Origin: JBBRMU01 sp038230655
GTDB lineage: Bacteria; Patescibacteriota; Microgenomatia; UBA1406; GWC2-37-13
Direction of reading: 5' to 3'
DNA: 21,887 nucleotides
NCBI GenBank assembly: GCA_038230655.1
Contig: JBBRMU010000020.1
Span: 1-21,887 of the forward strand
Each line of letters opens with the position of its first letter. The first letter of the stretch is position 1. The translations under genes were made by a program, and so were the position numbers. Below the pieces are notes generated by a model. It was not told the origin of the DNA and searched no databases. It saw only the letters and a program-made list of their open reading frames with translations. Shown here piece by piece: positions 1 to 9,221 of this stretch.

Positions 1-2
1 AT

Positions 3-2216
3 TGGGCCAGAGAGTTTTCGACGACAGATCCGGACTACTATAAGTGGACTCAGTGGTTGTACATCAAGCTTTTCGAGATGGGTCTTTTATATAAAAAAAT
101 GACTCCTGTATTGTACTGTCCATTTTGTAAGACAGCTATTGCCCAAGAAGAAGTTTTATCTGATAATACTCACGAACGTTGTCAAGGTCCGATTGAAACT
201 CGCGATCTAACGCAGTGGATCTTTCGGATAACGGAGTACGCCGATCGCCTTGTCGATGAACTTGATGGTTTGAGCTGGCCACAAGGTATTTTAGAGATGC
301 AGAGAAACTGGATTGGAAGAAGGACCGGCGCGAATATTTCATATCCAGTGAAGGATACAACTGAAGAAATTACCTGTTTTACTACAAGGCCAGAAACTAA
401 CTTTGGAGCAACTTTTATCGTTCTGGCTCCAGAGCATAGCTTTGTTAAAAAAATTCTCTCTGGAGAGATGAAAGTAAGTGCTAAGCTTGAAGTAGAAATA
501 AATACGTACGTTGAAAAATCTATCTCCAAATCTGAACAAGAAAGAATTACTGATCAAAAAAAGAAAACAGGAGTATTTACCGGCTTTTATGCAGAAAATA
601 GGCTGAATAAAAAGATGATGCCAATTTATGTATCTGATTTTGTAATGGGAAACTTTGGTACCGGTGCGGTTGTAGGAGTTCCAGCCCATGATAAAAGAGA
701 CTTTGAGTTTGCAACAACTTTTAACCTTGAAATGATCTCAGTTGTTAAGCCTTCCTTATCACAAAAAAATAGAGATGGTAAACATGGAGAATCGCCTAAT
801 GCAGCTCAAGAACTATTTGAAGATGATGGCACTATAATCAATTCTGAGTTCCTAAACAATCTCACCACAAAAGAAGCGAACGTAAAAATCATCCATCACC
901 TAGAAGAAAAAGTGTGGGGCTATGCACACAAAACATATCACTTAAGGGACTGGATTTTTTCACGTCAGCGCTATTGGGGAGAACCGATTCCAATGGTCTA
1001 CTGCAAAACTTGTGCTGCTCAACATATTTCCTACTGGGATACCGATAAGGGGAAGATCTTTTTAGAGCATAATCATAATGTATCAAAAGTGAACAAAGAG
1101 GTGCAGGAGAATCTCTATGGTTGGTTCCCAGTCGATCAAGAAAGTTTACCGTTAGAGCTGCCTTATCTAGAGTCATATGAGCCAAACGAAACTGGACAGT
1201 CACCTTTGGCAAAAGTTAAAGACTGGATAGAGACAACGTGCTCTCATTGTGGAGGACCCGCAGAAAGAGAGTCTGACACTATGCCTAACTGGGCAGGGTC
1301 ATGTTGGTACTTTATGAGATTCGCTGACCCTCACAATGAAAACGAAGCATGGAGTACGGACTCGATGAAGTGGCAGCCTGTAGACTGGTATTTAGGAGGG
1401 GCTGAGCATGCTGTTTTACATTTGCTATACTCAAGATTCTGGGTAAAGGCTCTTCAGGATTTAAAGCTATTAGACTTCAACGAACCCTTCTTAGGTTTGA
1501 GGAATCAAGGAATGATCTTAGCCGAAGATCACCGCAAAATGAGTAAATCTTGGGGTAATGTCATTAACCCCGATGATGTGGTCGAAGAGTATGGTGCAGA
1601 CGCTTTAAGAGTTTACGAAATGTTTATGGCTCCTTTTAACCAAGAAATATCATGGTCAACAAGATCCTTAGAGGGTTCATTTAGATTTTTAAAGAGAGTC
1701 TGGCAGATTTTTCAAAATGATACAAATATTGCACAGACGGGAGAGGAAGAAGACCCAAGACTAGTTCTAAAGCTTCACAAGACAATCGCTAAGGTAACGA
1801 GTGACATTACTGACGTTAAATATAATACGCCTGTTGCTTTCATGATGGAGTTTATAAATGATTGGGAAAACTCTAAACTCTCAGTTGAAAATGCAAAAAA
1901 ATTTCTAAAAATCCTTGCTCCATATGCATGTTTTACTGCGGAAGAAATCTGGCGTGAAGTTCTTAAAGAGAAAGACTCAATTCACCTATCTACTTGGCCA
2001 GGAGTTGATGCTACTAAGTTAATTGATGAGGAAGTCACGATCCCAGTTCAGGTTAATGGAAAAGTTCGTGGAACAGTGACCTTAAAAGCTATAGATATTT
2101 CAGAAACCTCGGTGGTTGAAGCTGCTAAAAAAGATGAAAAGATCAACGCTTATCTTGATGGAAAGCAGTATAGAATAATCTATATAATGGGAAAAATTTT
2201 AAACTTCATTATTTGA
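3..2216 (+). CDS. leuS: leucyl-tRNA synthetase, 5'-truncated by window edge
   Basis: Class I aminoacyl-tRNA synthetase that charges tRNA-Leu in the cytoplasm. The frame is open from base 3, so the gene starts before the window and the N-terminal Rossmann half with the HIGH motif is missing. About 737 residues are visible; bacterial LeuRS is usually 800-880. Visible in order: the WxREFSTxDPxYYKWTQW region; the CP1 editing domain with its threonine-rich TTRPET motif (381-398) and the VPAHDKRD segment, whose two Asp codons (690 and 699) match the editing-site Asp residues of E. coli LeuRS; the RDWxFSRQRYWGEPIP motif; CxxC pairs of a zinc-knuckle insert; the KMSKS loop (1536-1550); the anticodon-binding helical domain; and a C-terminal tail with an IPVQVNGKVR motif. 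It ends in TGA. The gene converges on the surface-protein gene across a 91-base gap with no clear hairpin. A TTG near base 57 is not the start. Confidence 0.97.
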   Translation, partial: WAREFSTTDPDYYKWTQWLYIKLFEMGLLYKKMTPVLYCPFCKTAIAQEEVLSDNTHERCQGPIETRDLTQWIFRITEYADRLVDELDGLSWPQGILEMQRNWIGRRTGANISYPVKDTTEEITCFTTRPETNFGATFIVLAPEHSFVKKILSGEMKVSAKLEVEINTYVEKSISKSEQERITDQKKKTGVFTGFYAENRLNKKMMPIYVSDFVMGNFGTGAVVGVPAHDKRDFEFATTFNLEMISVVKPSLSQKNRDGKHGESPNAAQELFEDDGTIINSEFLNNLTTKEANVKIIHHLEEKVWGYAHKTYHLRDWIFSRQRYWGEPIPMVYCKTCAAQHISYWDTDKGKIFLEHNHNVSKVNKEVQENLYGWFPVDQESLPLELPYLESYEPNETGQSPLAKVKDWIETTCSHCGGPAERESDTMPNWAGSCWYFMRFADPHNENEAWSTDSMKWQPVDWYLGGAEHAVLHLLYSRFWVKALQDLKLLDFNEPFLGLRNQGMILAEDHRKMSKSWGNVINPDDVVEEYGADALRVYEMFMAPFNQEISWSTRSLEGSFRFLKRVWQIFQNDTNIAQTGEEEDPRLVLKLHKTIAKVTSDITDVKYNTPVAFMMEFINDWENSKLSVENAKKFLKILAPYACFTAEEIWREVLKEKDSIHLSTWPGVDATKLIDEEVTIPVQVNGKVRGTVTLKAIDISETSVVEAAKKDEKINAYLDGKQYRIIYIMGKILNFII

Positions 2217-2307
2217 GTTACCTTATGGATTTCTTACGAGCTTATAGTTTAACACAAATACTTGGACCATAATATTTAGGTATGTCCCATAGATCTACAT
2301 ACAGTGA

Positions 2308-4956
2308 TCACTTAAAAGAATTTTTAGCATGAACTGCCCAAAGGCTGACCAGTAATCCACACATAACTATAAAGAATAGCGAGTTACTTAGACCCTGACT
2401 CCTTAGTACTATAATCGTGAGAAATAAAGAGAGGATAATTAATCCGTCAGAGAGTCCTATCAAAAATAGCTGAGTTAGCATTTCAAAGACGGTCCTTGTA
2501 GACGAGTCCTTTTTTAAAGTAATCTTAAGGTTTTCATGCTTATTCAAACTAGACAGATCTATCGGCTTTGAGTAGAATCCTTTACAAAAAGTAATGATAT
2601 GTAAAGGGAGGTTTTGCCGGTTAAATAGCTTGGTCGTGAAATATACTTTACCGTTTAACTCACTCTTTGTTTTATAAACAATGGCATCACTTGAGTTAAG
2701 AAAGAATATCTCAACTCCGGGAATACCTTTATCGGTTTCATCAGTGACAGTCAATGAGCTAAATCGTGATTTATCAAGAATTCGGGATGGATGGAAAAAA
2801 TTTCGTAAATTCAGTCGGAGCCTAATGAAAAGTGTTATAAATGCAGTCAATAGTACTACTGACTCAAGCAAAAAAAGCGAAAGATCCTGGATACGGTGTG
2901 AAGATGTAAATGTGATGAGGTTTTTTTGTACGAACGCGTAACCATCATTTAGTGTCTGCAAGAAATACTTTATATGGGCTATCAATGAGTTATTGGATAC
3001 CAGCTTTAATTTAGGGTAATCTGCAGTACTATCATTTATAATGAGTTTTTCTCTACTGTCTGTGAACTCAATTGCATGAGTTTCTATCTCATAGTTACCT
3101 TGAGGCAATACAATATTTAACTGTCCATTTTCGTCAGTGCGATTTGCCAGTGAAAAGTTTTTAAATAACTCAACATAAATTTGTGAACTTTTTTCTAATT
3201 TTGATACTGTCACATCAACGTTTTCTATTGGTTTATTGCTAGATGAATTTACGAACGTTAGTGGATCTGTGATGTTAAATAAATACGGGATTTTTCTCGT
3301 AGCAAAACCACCGTAAATATCTTTAATTCTTAGAGTTAGGTCATAGTTCCCATTTATCTCTGGCGAGGCTAACTGTGCTGAAAAATTGCCTTCTGATATC
3401 TCAATCAATTTTACCTCGCCAATTGGAACAGGGGAGTTTTCTGTAGATATACCTAGAACATTTGAGTTTTGGAATGACATTCTTATTTCTGAGATATTTT
3501 TTGGGCTATCCAGATGCAAAATAACTGTTAGAGGCTTCGAGTGGGGAATCGTAAGCCTGGTAGCTTCTGGAGTGTTTAATACTGTATCGTGCCATAAAAT
3601 CAACGTATCTTTCTTAGATAATTGTATGAGATTTTCCTGTAGAGCTGTCCGAAAAACATAGAGATCTGAAGTTGCTGACTCCCCTTTATTAGTGAAAATT
3701 CTTATTTTAAAGTAATATTTCGTATTTGGCTCCAAATTACTCAGTCTAATGATATCACTATCGAGACTCGTTAAAGAGGTTAGTTTTGTTGTGAGTAAGT
3801 TTGGTTGAGTACCATAGGAAATTGTGTAGTATGCAGACTTGGAAATTTTGAGATAAATTTCCGCTGTAGTGTGGGTTATCTCTCTCATCTCAATTTTTAA
3901 AAAGGCGAGAGGAAGGATTGTAGGCGTTGGAGAAGGAGTTTTATTATTAATTACGGGCGTAGAAGTTGCAGTCGGCCCAGGCGAAGGAACTGATAGTAGA
4001 ACAAATAGATTGTTTACTTGTTCAGCAGTATAAGTACTATCAACGCGCCCTTGTGATCTTACCGCAGTTGATAATCTTGTCGTTGTTGCCAAAGATGACT
4101 TAACTTTAAGTTTATAAGTAACTGTATGATCATTTACAGAGGGAGATAGGGCAGGAATGTCCCAGGTAATCTTCTTATTTTGTAAGTCAATAGCAGCAGG
4201 AGTTCCATCATCGGCATTTGATGCTGAGCCTGTGATATAGTCAAAAACATCTATATAGTTAGATGAGGAACCTTCTATTAATCCCGAGTCACAGGAAGCT
4301 TCTAAGTAAAATGGTTTAGTTGCTGTCAGGTTAGATCCGTAAGAAATCGTTACGGTCAGTTCTTCGTCTTTGTTGAGAGTCGATCCACCTACTGGTACTG
4401 TATTTTGGGAGATTCTTAAGTCATTAATATTAACAGGTACTGTAGCTGTCAGAGTAACATGGTCATTATTTTGAATAGTTATTGCATACAGGGACTGGTC
4501 GATGAGACTCAACGTGGGTGTATAAGTTGAGATGATACCAGTTATATTTCCTGTTTGTCCAGTAGTTAAGGCATTTTGATTAGTAAAGTTAAAACAGTAA
4601 AGTGTGCCAACGTTTAAGTCACTGCTTGGAAAAATAACTGATTGGCTAGAAACAGATGTTGCTGTATTAATGCCTGGCCAAGGAGTTGCATCAATGGGAA
4701 GATTGCTAGTAGATACAGTCCAGGTGGATAGATCTGAGTTGACTGTAAAATTAGATGGAAATGTAACTCCAATAGAGTTTTCAACTGCATTAGTCGCGGG
4801 TTTTGCACAGACAAGCCCGGTAGTCTTAGTATTTGACGTTATGCGGTCAAACCGAATATAAGTCGAACTAAAATTTGATGCATGTGCAATCTGAGAGAAG
4901 AAGAGTAGATATGTCAACAGAAAACAATAGCTCGTTGTGAATATAATTTTGCCCAT
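2308..4956 (-). CDS. large multi-domain membrane-anchored surface protein
   Basis: About 882 residues from ATG 4956 (885 from an in-frame GTG at 4965). I prefer the ATG because an extended -10 (TGtTATAGT) ends 7 bases before it and overlaps the GTG. Numbered from the GTG: Sec signal peptide 1-29 (AHA|S); N-terminal beta domain about 30-180 with a WTVST motif at 82-86, shared with the protein at 14282; a second beta domain 181-290; a Pro/Thr linker 326-350; a fibronectin type III-like domain 355-440 (TTAEIYLK, LEPNTKYYFKIR); a further beta domain about 450-570; a carboxypeptidase-regulatory-like domain 570-645; TM1 about 695-715 followed by an Arg-rich stretch; another regulatory-like beta domain 733-820; TM2 about 832-853; TM3 about 861-878. 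Topology rules place the 733-820 domain inside the cell. It probably serves as an adhesin or cell-surface scaffold. No catalytic motif was seen. Confidence 0.85.
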   Translation of the reverse strand: MGKIIFTTSYCFLLTYLLFFSQIAHASNFSSTYIRFDRITSNTKTTGLVCAKPATNAVENSIGVTFPSNFTVNSDLSTWTVSTSNLPIDATPWPGINTATSVSSQSVIFPSSDLNVGTLYCFNFTNQNALTTGQTGNITGIISTYTPTLSLIDQSLYAITIQNNDHVTLTATVPVNINDLRISQNTVPVGGSTLNKDEELTVTISYGSNLTATKPFYLEASCDSGLIEGSSSNYIDVFDYITGSASNADDGTPAAIDLQNKKITWDIPALSPSVNDHTVTYKLKVKSSLATTTRLSTAVRSQGRVDSTYTAEQVNNLFVLLSVPSPGPTATSTPVINNKTPSPTPTILPLAFLKIEMREITHTTAEIYLKISKSAYYTISYGTQPNLLTTKLTSLTSLDSDIIRLSNLEPNTKYYFKIRIFTNKGESATSDLYVFRTALQENLIQLSKKDTLILWHDTVLNTPEATRLTIPHSKPLTVILHLDSPKNISEIRMSFQNSNVLGISTENSPVPIGEVKLIEISEGNFSAQLASPEINGNYDLTLRIKDIYGGFATRKIPYLFNITDPLTFVNSSSNKPIENVDVTVSKLEKSSQIYVELFKNFSLANRTDENGQLNIVLPQGNYEIETHAIEFTDSREKLIINDSTADYPKLKLVSNNSLIAHIKYFLQTLNDGYAFVQKNLITFTSSHRIQDLSLFLLESVVLLTAFITLFIRLRLNLRNFFHPSRILDKSRFSSLTVTDETDKGIPGVEIFFLNSSDAIVYKTKSELNGKVYFTTKLFNRQNLPLHIITFCKGFYSKPIDLSSLNKHENLKITLKKDSSTRTVFEMLTQLFLIGLSDGLIILSLFLTIIVLRSQGLSNSLFFIVMCGLLVSLWAVHAKNSFK

Positions 4957-4963
4957 TATTAAC

Positions 4964-4969
4964 ACTATA
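4964..4969 (-). promoter_or_regulatory. extended -10 element of surface-protein gene
   Basis: On the minus strand the sequence reads TGtTATAGT, an extended -10, followed by 7 bases and the ATG at 4956. No Shine-Dalgarno sequence is visible and no good -35 was found. The predicted transcript would be leaderless or nearly so. Confidence 0.5.
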
Positions 4970-5009
4970 ACAGGTTATAATAAATAGATAAATTAGAGAT
5001 AGAATTGCT

Positions 5010-5015
5010 TATACT
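5010..5015 (+). promoter_or_regulatory. -10 element of DUF2723 operon
   Basis: TATACT ends 5 bases before the ATG at 5021, within the 64-base divergent gap. There is no Shine-Dalgarno sequence and no clear -35. The spacing predicts transcription starting at or next to the start codon. Confidence 0.45.
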
Positions 5016-5020
5016 CTGCT

Positions 5021-7288
5021 ATGATTAAAAATAAGTTCCTGAAGGCGCTTTTAATAAAAGAAAGAGTATCTCACTTTGTTATCCCGACACTCCTTTTTTC
5101 AATCGTTTTTATACTCTATTTTTTGACAATGCCTAATGTGAACGTCGGATATGCAGATTCAGACGAGTTCACAACTGCTGCAAAAGTTCTGGGAGTAGCT
5201 CACTCTCCAGGTTATCCCTTATACATTATGATGATAAGCATATTTGCTCGTCTGCCTCTTCCCTTATCCTTTGCAGGTCGTATTAACTTATTGAGTGTAC
5301 TTCTTGATACTTTCACCGTTGTATTGGTCTACTTAAGTGGGCTCTTATTTTTACGAAGGCTCATACTCGATTCTTTTACAAGATCAGTCATCTCCTTTAT
5401 CGGTAGTATGTCTTTAGCTCTAATGTTCTCTTTCTGGTTCTATTCAGTCTTTGCAGAAGTCTTTCCCTTAAATAATTTTTTAGCTGCATTAACTCTTTTT
5501 ATTATTTTAATATGGGAAGCTAAGTATACGTCGGTGAAAGTTTCTCCTAAAAGCAAGAAACTAAGAAATTCGAATAAGAAACTTTTGATCGCTGCAGCTT
5601 TTATTTTTGGGCTTGGACTATCTAACCAACAAGTTATTATTTTGATTCTTCCTATGGTTGTTTTCTGGGTGTTTTTTACCAGACGTAAAACTCTAAGTGA
5701 TTGGCGCCTCCTGATAAATGCGTTTACTGCCTGTGTAGTAGGCTTACTATTACCATATATTTATGTATTAATTGCCTCACGGCATCTGCCGATTATAAAC
5801 TGGGAAAATGCTCAAAATCTCAATGGCGTTTACAGATTAATTACCCGACGTATCTATGCAGAATCAGCTCCTAATGGAATGGCATATACGACATATAAAT
5901 TTTCTATTGCTCAGGTAATTGAGGGGTCACAGAGATATATTGGGTATCTAGTGAGCAACTATAACTGGGCATGGGTGAGTACAGGAATGATTGGTATTAT
6001 ATTATTAATCATAAAAAAGGAGTGGAAGAAGTTAGGCTTACTCCTGCTTGGAGTAGTCGGTGGTGGGTTTTTTTTCTCCGTATACGCGCCGGTAAACACA
6101 AGCAGCCAACATCCTTACTATCACGTTGTGTTGGGAATCTACGAACGTTTCTTTTTACTCTCACCTATTTTCTTTTCACTGTTAATTACGGTAGGGGTGG
6201 CTGGAGTATATTTATTAACGAAAAGGATTTCCCTAAGGTTGATCTTAATACCCCTGCTCATCTACGGAGTGTTAATAGTGAACGGCACGCTCGTTGATTT
6301 CAAGGAAATGAAACATAATGACTTCAAACTTGGGCATACCTTTGCAAAGACATTATTGGAAAGTCTTCCTAAAAACACTGTTCTAGTATGTTTTAGCGAA
6401 CATAGTTGTTTTACTGGTGCGTATTTACAGCAAGTGGAAAAAATACGAACGGACGTACTAATAATTACAGCTGACTATTCTCAGATACCTATTGAAGAAA
6501 TACGTATAAAGTATCCCGGACTCATAAAGACTACGACTAATCGAGTTTCGGTAAGGCGCTCAATAATCTTAAATCGAGATCTCATCCGTTGGCAGATGGA
6601 TATTAACAGGCCTGTGTATATAGCGGGAGTAGCAACAGATCAAAATGTGCTGTCAGCAATGGGACTAGACGGCGATCCTTTCTATGTGATTCCTGAAGGC
6701 TGCGCAATGAGGGTAGCAAGAAAGTTTGAAATTCCTACAAAACCCAACACATGTCTACCTGTAGAACAAGAATTTTTGCACGCACATATTACTGAAAAAG
6801 TCCCGATCGCATATATGTTTAACGGATATCTACTTTATCAGAGATACTTCAATGGCTTGATCTATGCAAATCGCTTATGTAATAAAGCTGCTCTCACCGA
6901 GTTTTGGAGAGGATATTATCTGTATCCGAGATACTCAAAGTTAAAGACTATGATCGATAGCATCAAGAATGTCCCTCAGATTGCTACCTGTCAGGGCTTT
7001 ACTGGCGAAGTAAAAGTAGAGGATGTTTTAGAGAAAGCCAGTCAGAGTGAGAAGAAAAATGATCTGCAAAATGCAATCTATTTTCAGGCACAGGCTAGTG
7101 TAATAAAACCAAAAGACCTGTCAATACGTTTTAAACTAGCACAGTTATATCTAACCGTTCGTGCGTATGAGAATGCATTAATTGAGTACAGCGATATACT
7201 GGCATTAGAACCTAAGAATGAGCATGCATATCAAAACTATTATAAAGTTAAGTCAGCCATAGATTTAGGAGTCGATATGTCTCCATAG
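5021..7288 (+). CDS. DUF2723 GT-C glycosyltransferase with C-terminal TPR repeats
   Basis: 755-residue polytopic membrane protein of the DUF2723 family. That family has the GT-C fold and includes eukaryotic TMEM260, a protein O-mannosyltransferase. Family hallmarks at the N-terminus are DSDEF (46-50), whose acidic residues sit in the first extracytoplasmic loop where GT-C catalytic acids lie, and HSPGYPLY (61-68). AEVFPLNN and GLGLSNQQ follow, with many hydrophobic helices up to about residue 420. A soluble, probably extracytoplasmic region follows (about 430-660). The last 90 or so residues contain TPR-like helices (NDLQNAIYFQAQASVIKP, AYENALIEYSDILALEP). It likely transfers a sugar from a lipid-linked donor to surface proteins or a glycan; donor and acceptor are unknown. 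It is first in a three-gene unit, 16 bases before the fused epimerase/oxidoreductase, which could supply the sugar. Confidence 0.85.
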   Translation: MIKNKFLKALLIKERVSHFVIPTLLFSIVFILYFLTMPNVNVGYADSDEFTTAAKVLGVAHSPGYPLYIMMISIFARLPLPLSFAGRINLLSVLLDTFTVVLVYLSGLLFLRRLILDSFTRSVISFIGSMSLALMFSFWFYSVFAEVFPLNNFLAALTLFIILIWEAKYTSVKVSPKSKKLRNSNKKLLIAAAFIFGLGLSNQQVIILILPMVVFWVFFTRRKTLSDWRLLINAFTACVVGLLLPYIYVLIASRHLPIINWENAQNLNGVYRLITRRIYAESAPNGMAYTTYKFSIAQVIEGSQRYIGYLVSNYNWAWVSTGMIGIILLIIKKEWKKLGLLLLGVVGGGFFFSVYAPVNTSSQHPYYHVVLGIYERFFLLSPIFFSLLITVGVAGVYLLTKRISLRLILIPLLIYGVLIVNGTLVDFKEMKHNDFKLGHTFAKTLLESLPKNTVLVCFSEHSCFTGAYLQQVEKIRTDVLIITADYSQIPIEEIRIKYPGLIKTTTNRVSVRRSIILNRDLIRWQMDINRPVYIAGVATDQNVLSAMGLDGDPFYVIPEGCAMRVARKFEIPTKPNTCLPVEQEFLHAHITEKVPIAYMFNGYLLYQRYFNGLIYANRLCNKAALTEFWRGYYLYPRYSKLKTMIDSIKNVPQIATCQGFTGEVKVEDVLEKASQSEKKNDLQNAIYFQAQASVIKPKDLSIRFKLAQLYLTVRAYENALIEYSDILALEPKNEHAYQNYYKVKSAIDLGVDMSP

Positions 7289-7304
7289 TCCAAACAGTAG
7301 TTCT

Positions 7305-9221
7305 ATGTATAAAAATATTTTGGTAACAGGTGCTGGGGGTTTTATTGGTAAATCTGTCGTTTTGACTCTACTGCAAAATGGTTTTAGTGTCTTAGCAATG
7401 ATTAGACAAAACTCCATCTCTCCCTTTAAAAAAGACCCAAACCTTACAATTTTGAGGGCAGATATGCTTGACTACACTTCATTTTCATCGCAAGTATCTA
7501 AGATTGACGCAGTAGTACATCTAGCTGCTAATAAATATCATCCAACGCTAAGTTATGAAGTAAATGTGACGGGCGCACATAATTTGCTACGTCTGCTAAA
7601 AGAAAAAAAACTTAAGACTAATCGGCTCATCAATATTAGTAGTCAGTCGACAAAAATTAAGTGGATGGGGGTTTATGGAAAGTCAAAGTTAGAAAGTGAT
7701 AAAATTCTTGAGAACTCAAGTTATAGATGGACAACGCTTAAACCTTCTCTTGTGTATGGAAATGAAAAGGGAACATTATTTAACACGATTGCTGAGTATA
7801 TCCAGAAACTTCCCTTTATTCCAGTCATTGGGAACGGGAAGTGGACAGTATACCCTTTGGCTGTTAATGATTTAGCAGATACTATCGTTAATGTTTTGAG
7901 AAACGATCAGACTATTGGCAAAGTTTATGATGTGGGGTGTCCACAAAAAGTGGAGTTTGACGAGATGATAAAACTCATTCAATCTCAACTTCAAATCGAG
8001 AAGAGAATTATTCATATACCATTCTTGCCCGGCTTAGCAATGATCTATCTATTAACTAAATTTATTCCTACATTACCTCTCTCAGTTGATAATGTTTTAG
8101 GTTCAAATCAATATACCAGATGTGATCCAATTCCGGCTATTGATGAGCTGAAGGTCAAGCCGATGTCCGTTAAAGATGGCCTCATCAAGTACTTCCCAGA
8201 TAAAGATGCAAGACATAACAATATAAATATTGCGATAGTTGGCCTGGGAAAAATGGGCATACTTCACGGTACAATACTCAATACTCTACCTCATGTGAAT
8301 ATTACCGCCATAATTGATACTAATGTCCAACTTATTAATACAGTGAGTAGCATGGGCATTAAAACAACATTTTTCAACTCACTTATAGATGCTTTAAAAG
8401 AGAAACGATGTGACTGTGTTTATATATGTACCCCGACTTTTGTACATAAAGAAATTATTAACATCTGTCTTAAAGAAAAAATTCCCTACTTTGTGGAAAA
8501 ACCGACTTTTAATAACTTCGATGATTTTAAAGATATTCTCAAAAATCCCATTACTTCTAAAAGTGGTTCCGGATACTTCTGGATATTTAAACGGGAAGTT
8601 CAGTATACAAAAAAACTATTAGAGGAAAATAAGATTGGGAAGATCTTAAACTACAAGGTAAGGCTAAAACATAGTGAAGTCTTCGGTCCCAAAAAAGGAT
8701 GGACATTTCAAAAAAAATTATCAGGTGGGGGAGTCTTAATTAATCCAGGACCCCATGCTTTTTCACTCATTCAGTATTTTTTCAATGATGGAAAAGTAAC
8801 AGACGCAAAATTAAAATATTTATATAATAATGAAGTTGAGGATGAAGCTATGGTAACTTTAGAACACAAAGATGGATTTCAAGGTGAGCTGCATGCATCA
8901 TGGAGTGTGCCAAACTGTCCGGTATTAACTATAGAGTATGAAATAGTGGGTAAGCTTGGAAAAATTACTTACAACAATAATGCCTTGACAGTGACAAAAT
9001 ATGGAGAAAAAAAGGCTGTCCTACCAATCTATGATTTACCTTTAAACTATCCAATCTTTAATCTGAACCCAAGATCAGGAGGAGATGCGTATTACATCGA
9101 AGACTATCTTTTCACAAAAAGTCTAGTTGAAAAAACACGTATTCAAAACTCTGTACATTTTTCACACTCAGTTGAATCACTCATTCATCAAGCCTATGAA
9201 ATCGCATCTCGAAAAAATTAA
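7305..9221 (+). CDS. fused NAD-dependent sugar epimerase/dehydratase and Gfo/Idh/MocA oxidoreductase
   Basis: 638 residues in one frame that combine two enzymes usually encoded apart. Residues 1 to about 300 are an extended short-chain dehydrogenase/epimerase: Rossmann motif TGAGGFIG (8-15), VVHLAA, catalytic YGKSK (Tyr124, Lys128) with upstream Ser residues, and a KPSLVYG segment. Residues from about 308 are a Gfo/Idh/MocA oxidoreductase: second Rossmann motif GLGKMG (313-318), EKP (398-400) with the catalytic-type Lys399, and a GGGVLINPGPH segment ending at His484. In many relatives that segment reads GGGxLxDxGxHxxD; here the first Asp is Asn480 and the last is Ser. Expected role: conversion of a nucleotide-linked sugar for surface glycan synthesis, with both steps NAD(P)-dependent. 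The substrate cannot be read from sequence. It lies between a glycosyltransferase gene and an unknown gene that overlaps its 3' end. Confidence 0.88.
   Translation: MYKNILVTGAGGFIGKSVVLTLLQNGFSVLAMIRQNSISPFKKDPNLTILRADMLDYTSFSSQVSKIDAVVHLAANKYHPTLSYEVNVTGAHNLLRLLKEKKLKTNRLINISSQSTKIKWMGVYGKSKLESDKILENSSYRWTTLKPSLVYGNEKGTLFNTIAEYIQKLPFIPVIGNGKWTVYPLAVNDLADTIVNVLRNDQTIGKVYDVGCPQKVEFDEMIKLIQSQLQIEKRIIHIPFLPGLAMIYLLTKFIPTLPLSVDNVLGSNQYTRCDPIPAIDELKVKPMSVKDGLIKYFPDKDARHNNINIAIVGLGKMGILHGTILNTLPHVNITAIIDTNVQLINTVSSMGIKTTFFNSLIDALKEKRCDCVYICTPTFVHKEIINICLKEKIPYFVEKPTFNNFDDFKDILKNPITSKSGSGYFWIFKREVQYTKKLLEENKIGKILNYKVRLKHSEVFGPKKGWTFQKKLSGGGVLINPGPHAFSLIQYFFNDGKVTDAKLKYLYNNEVEDEAMVTLEHKDGFQGELHASWSVPNCPVLTIEYEIVGKLGKITYNNNALTVTKYGEKKAVLPIYDLPLNYPIFNLNPRSGGDAYYIEDYLFTKSLVEKTRIQNSVHFSHSVESLIHQAYEIASRKN

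Noticed and set aside
57..59. TTG as start of leuS
   Set aside because: The same frame is open from base 3 and encodes conserved LeuRS sequence before it; the gene is cut by the window edge, not broken.
2217..2307. Intrinsic terminator between leuS and the convergent surface gene
   Set aside because: Only short, weak complementarities and no following T tract were found.
6068..6075. Eight-base T tract in the DUF2723 gene as a phase-variation switch
   Set aside because: Tracts of 7-8 A or T occur at several places in this AT-rich window (for example 12376-12382, 18991-18998) with no sign of a frameshift.
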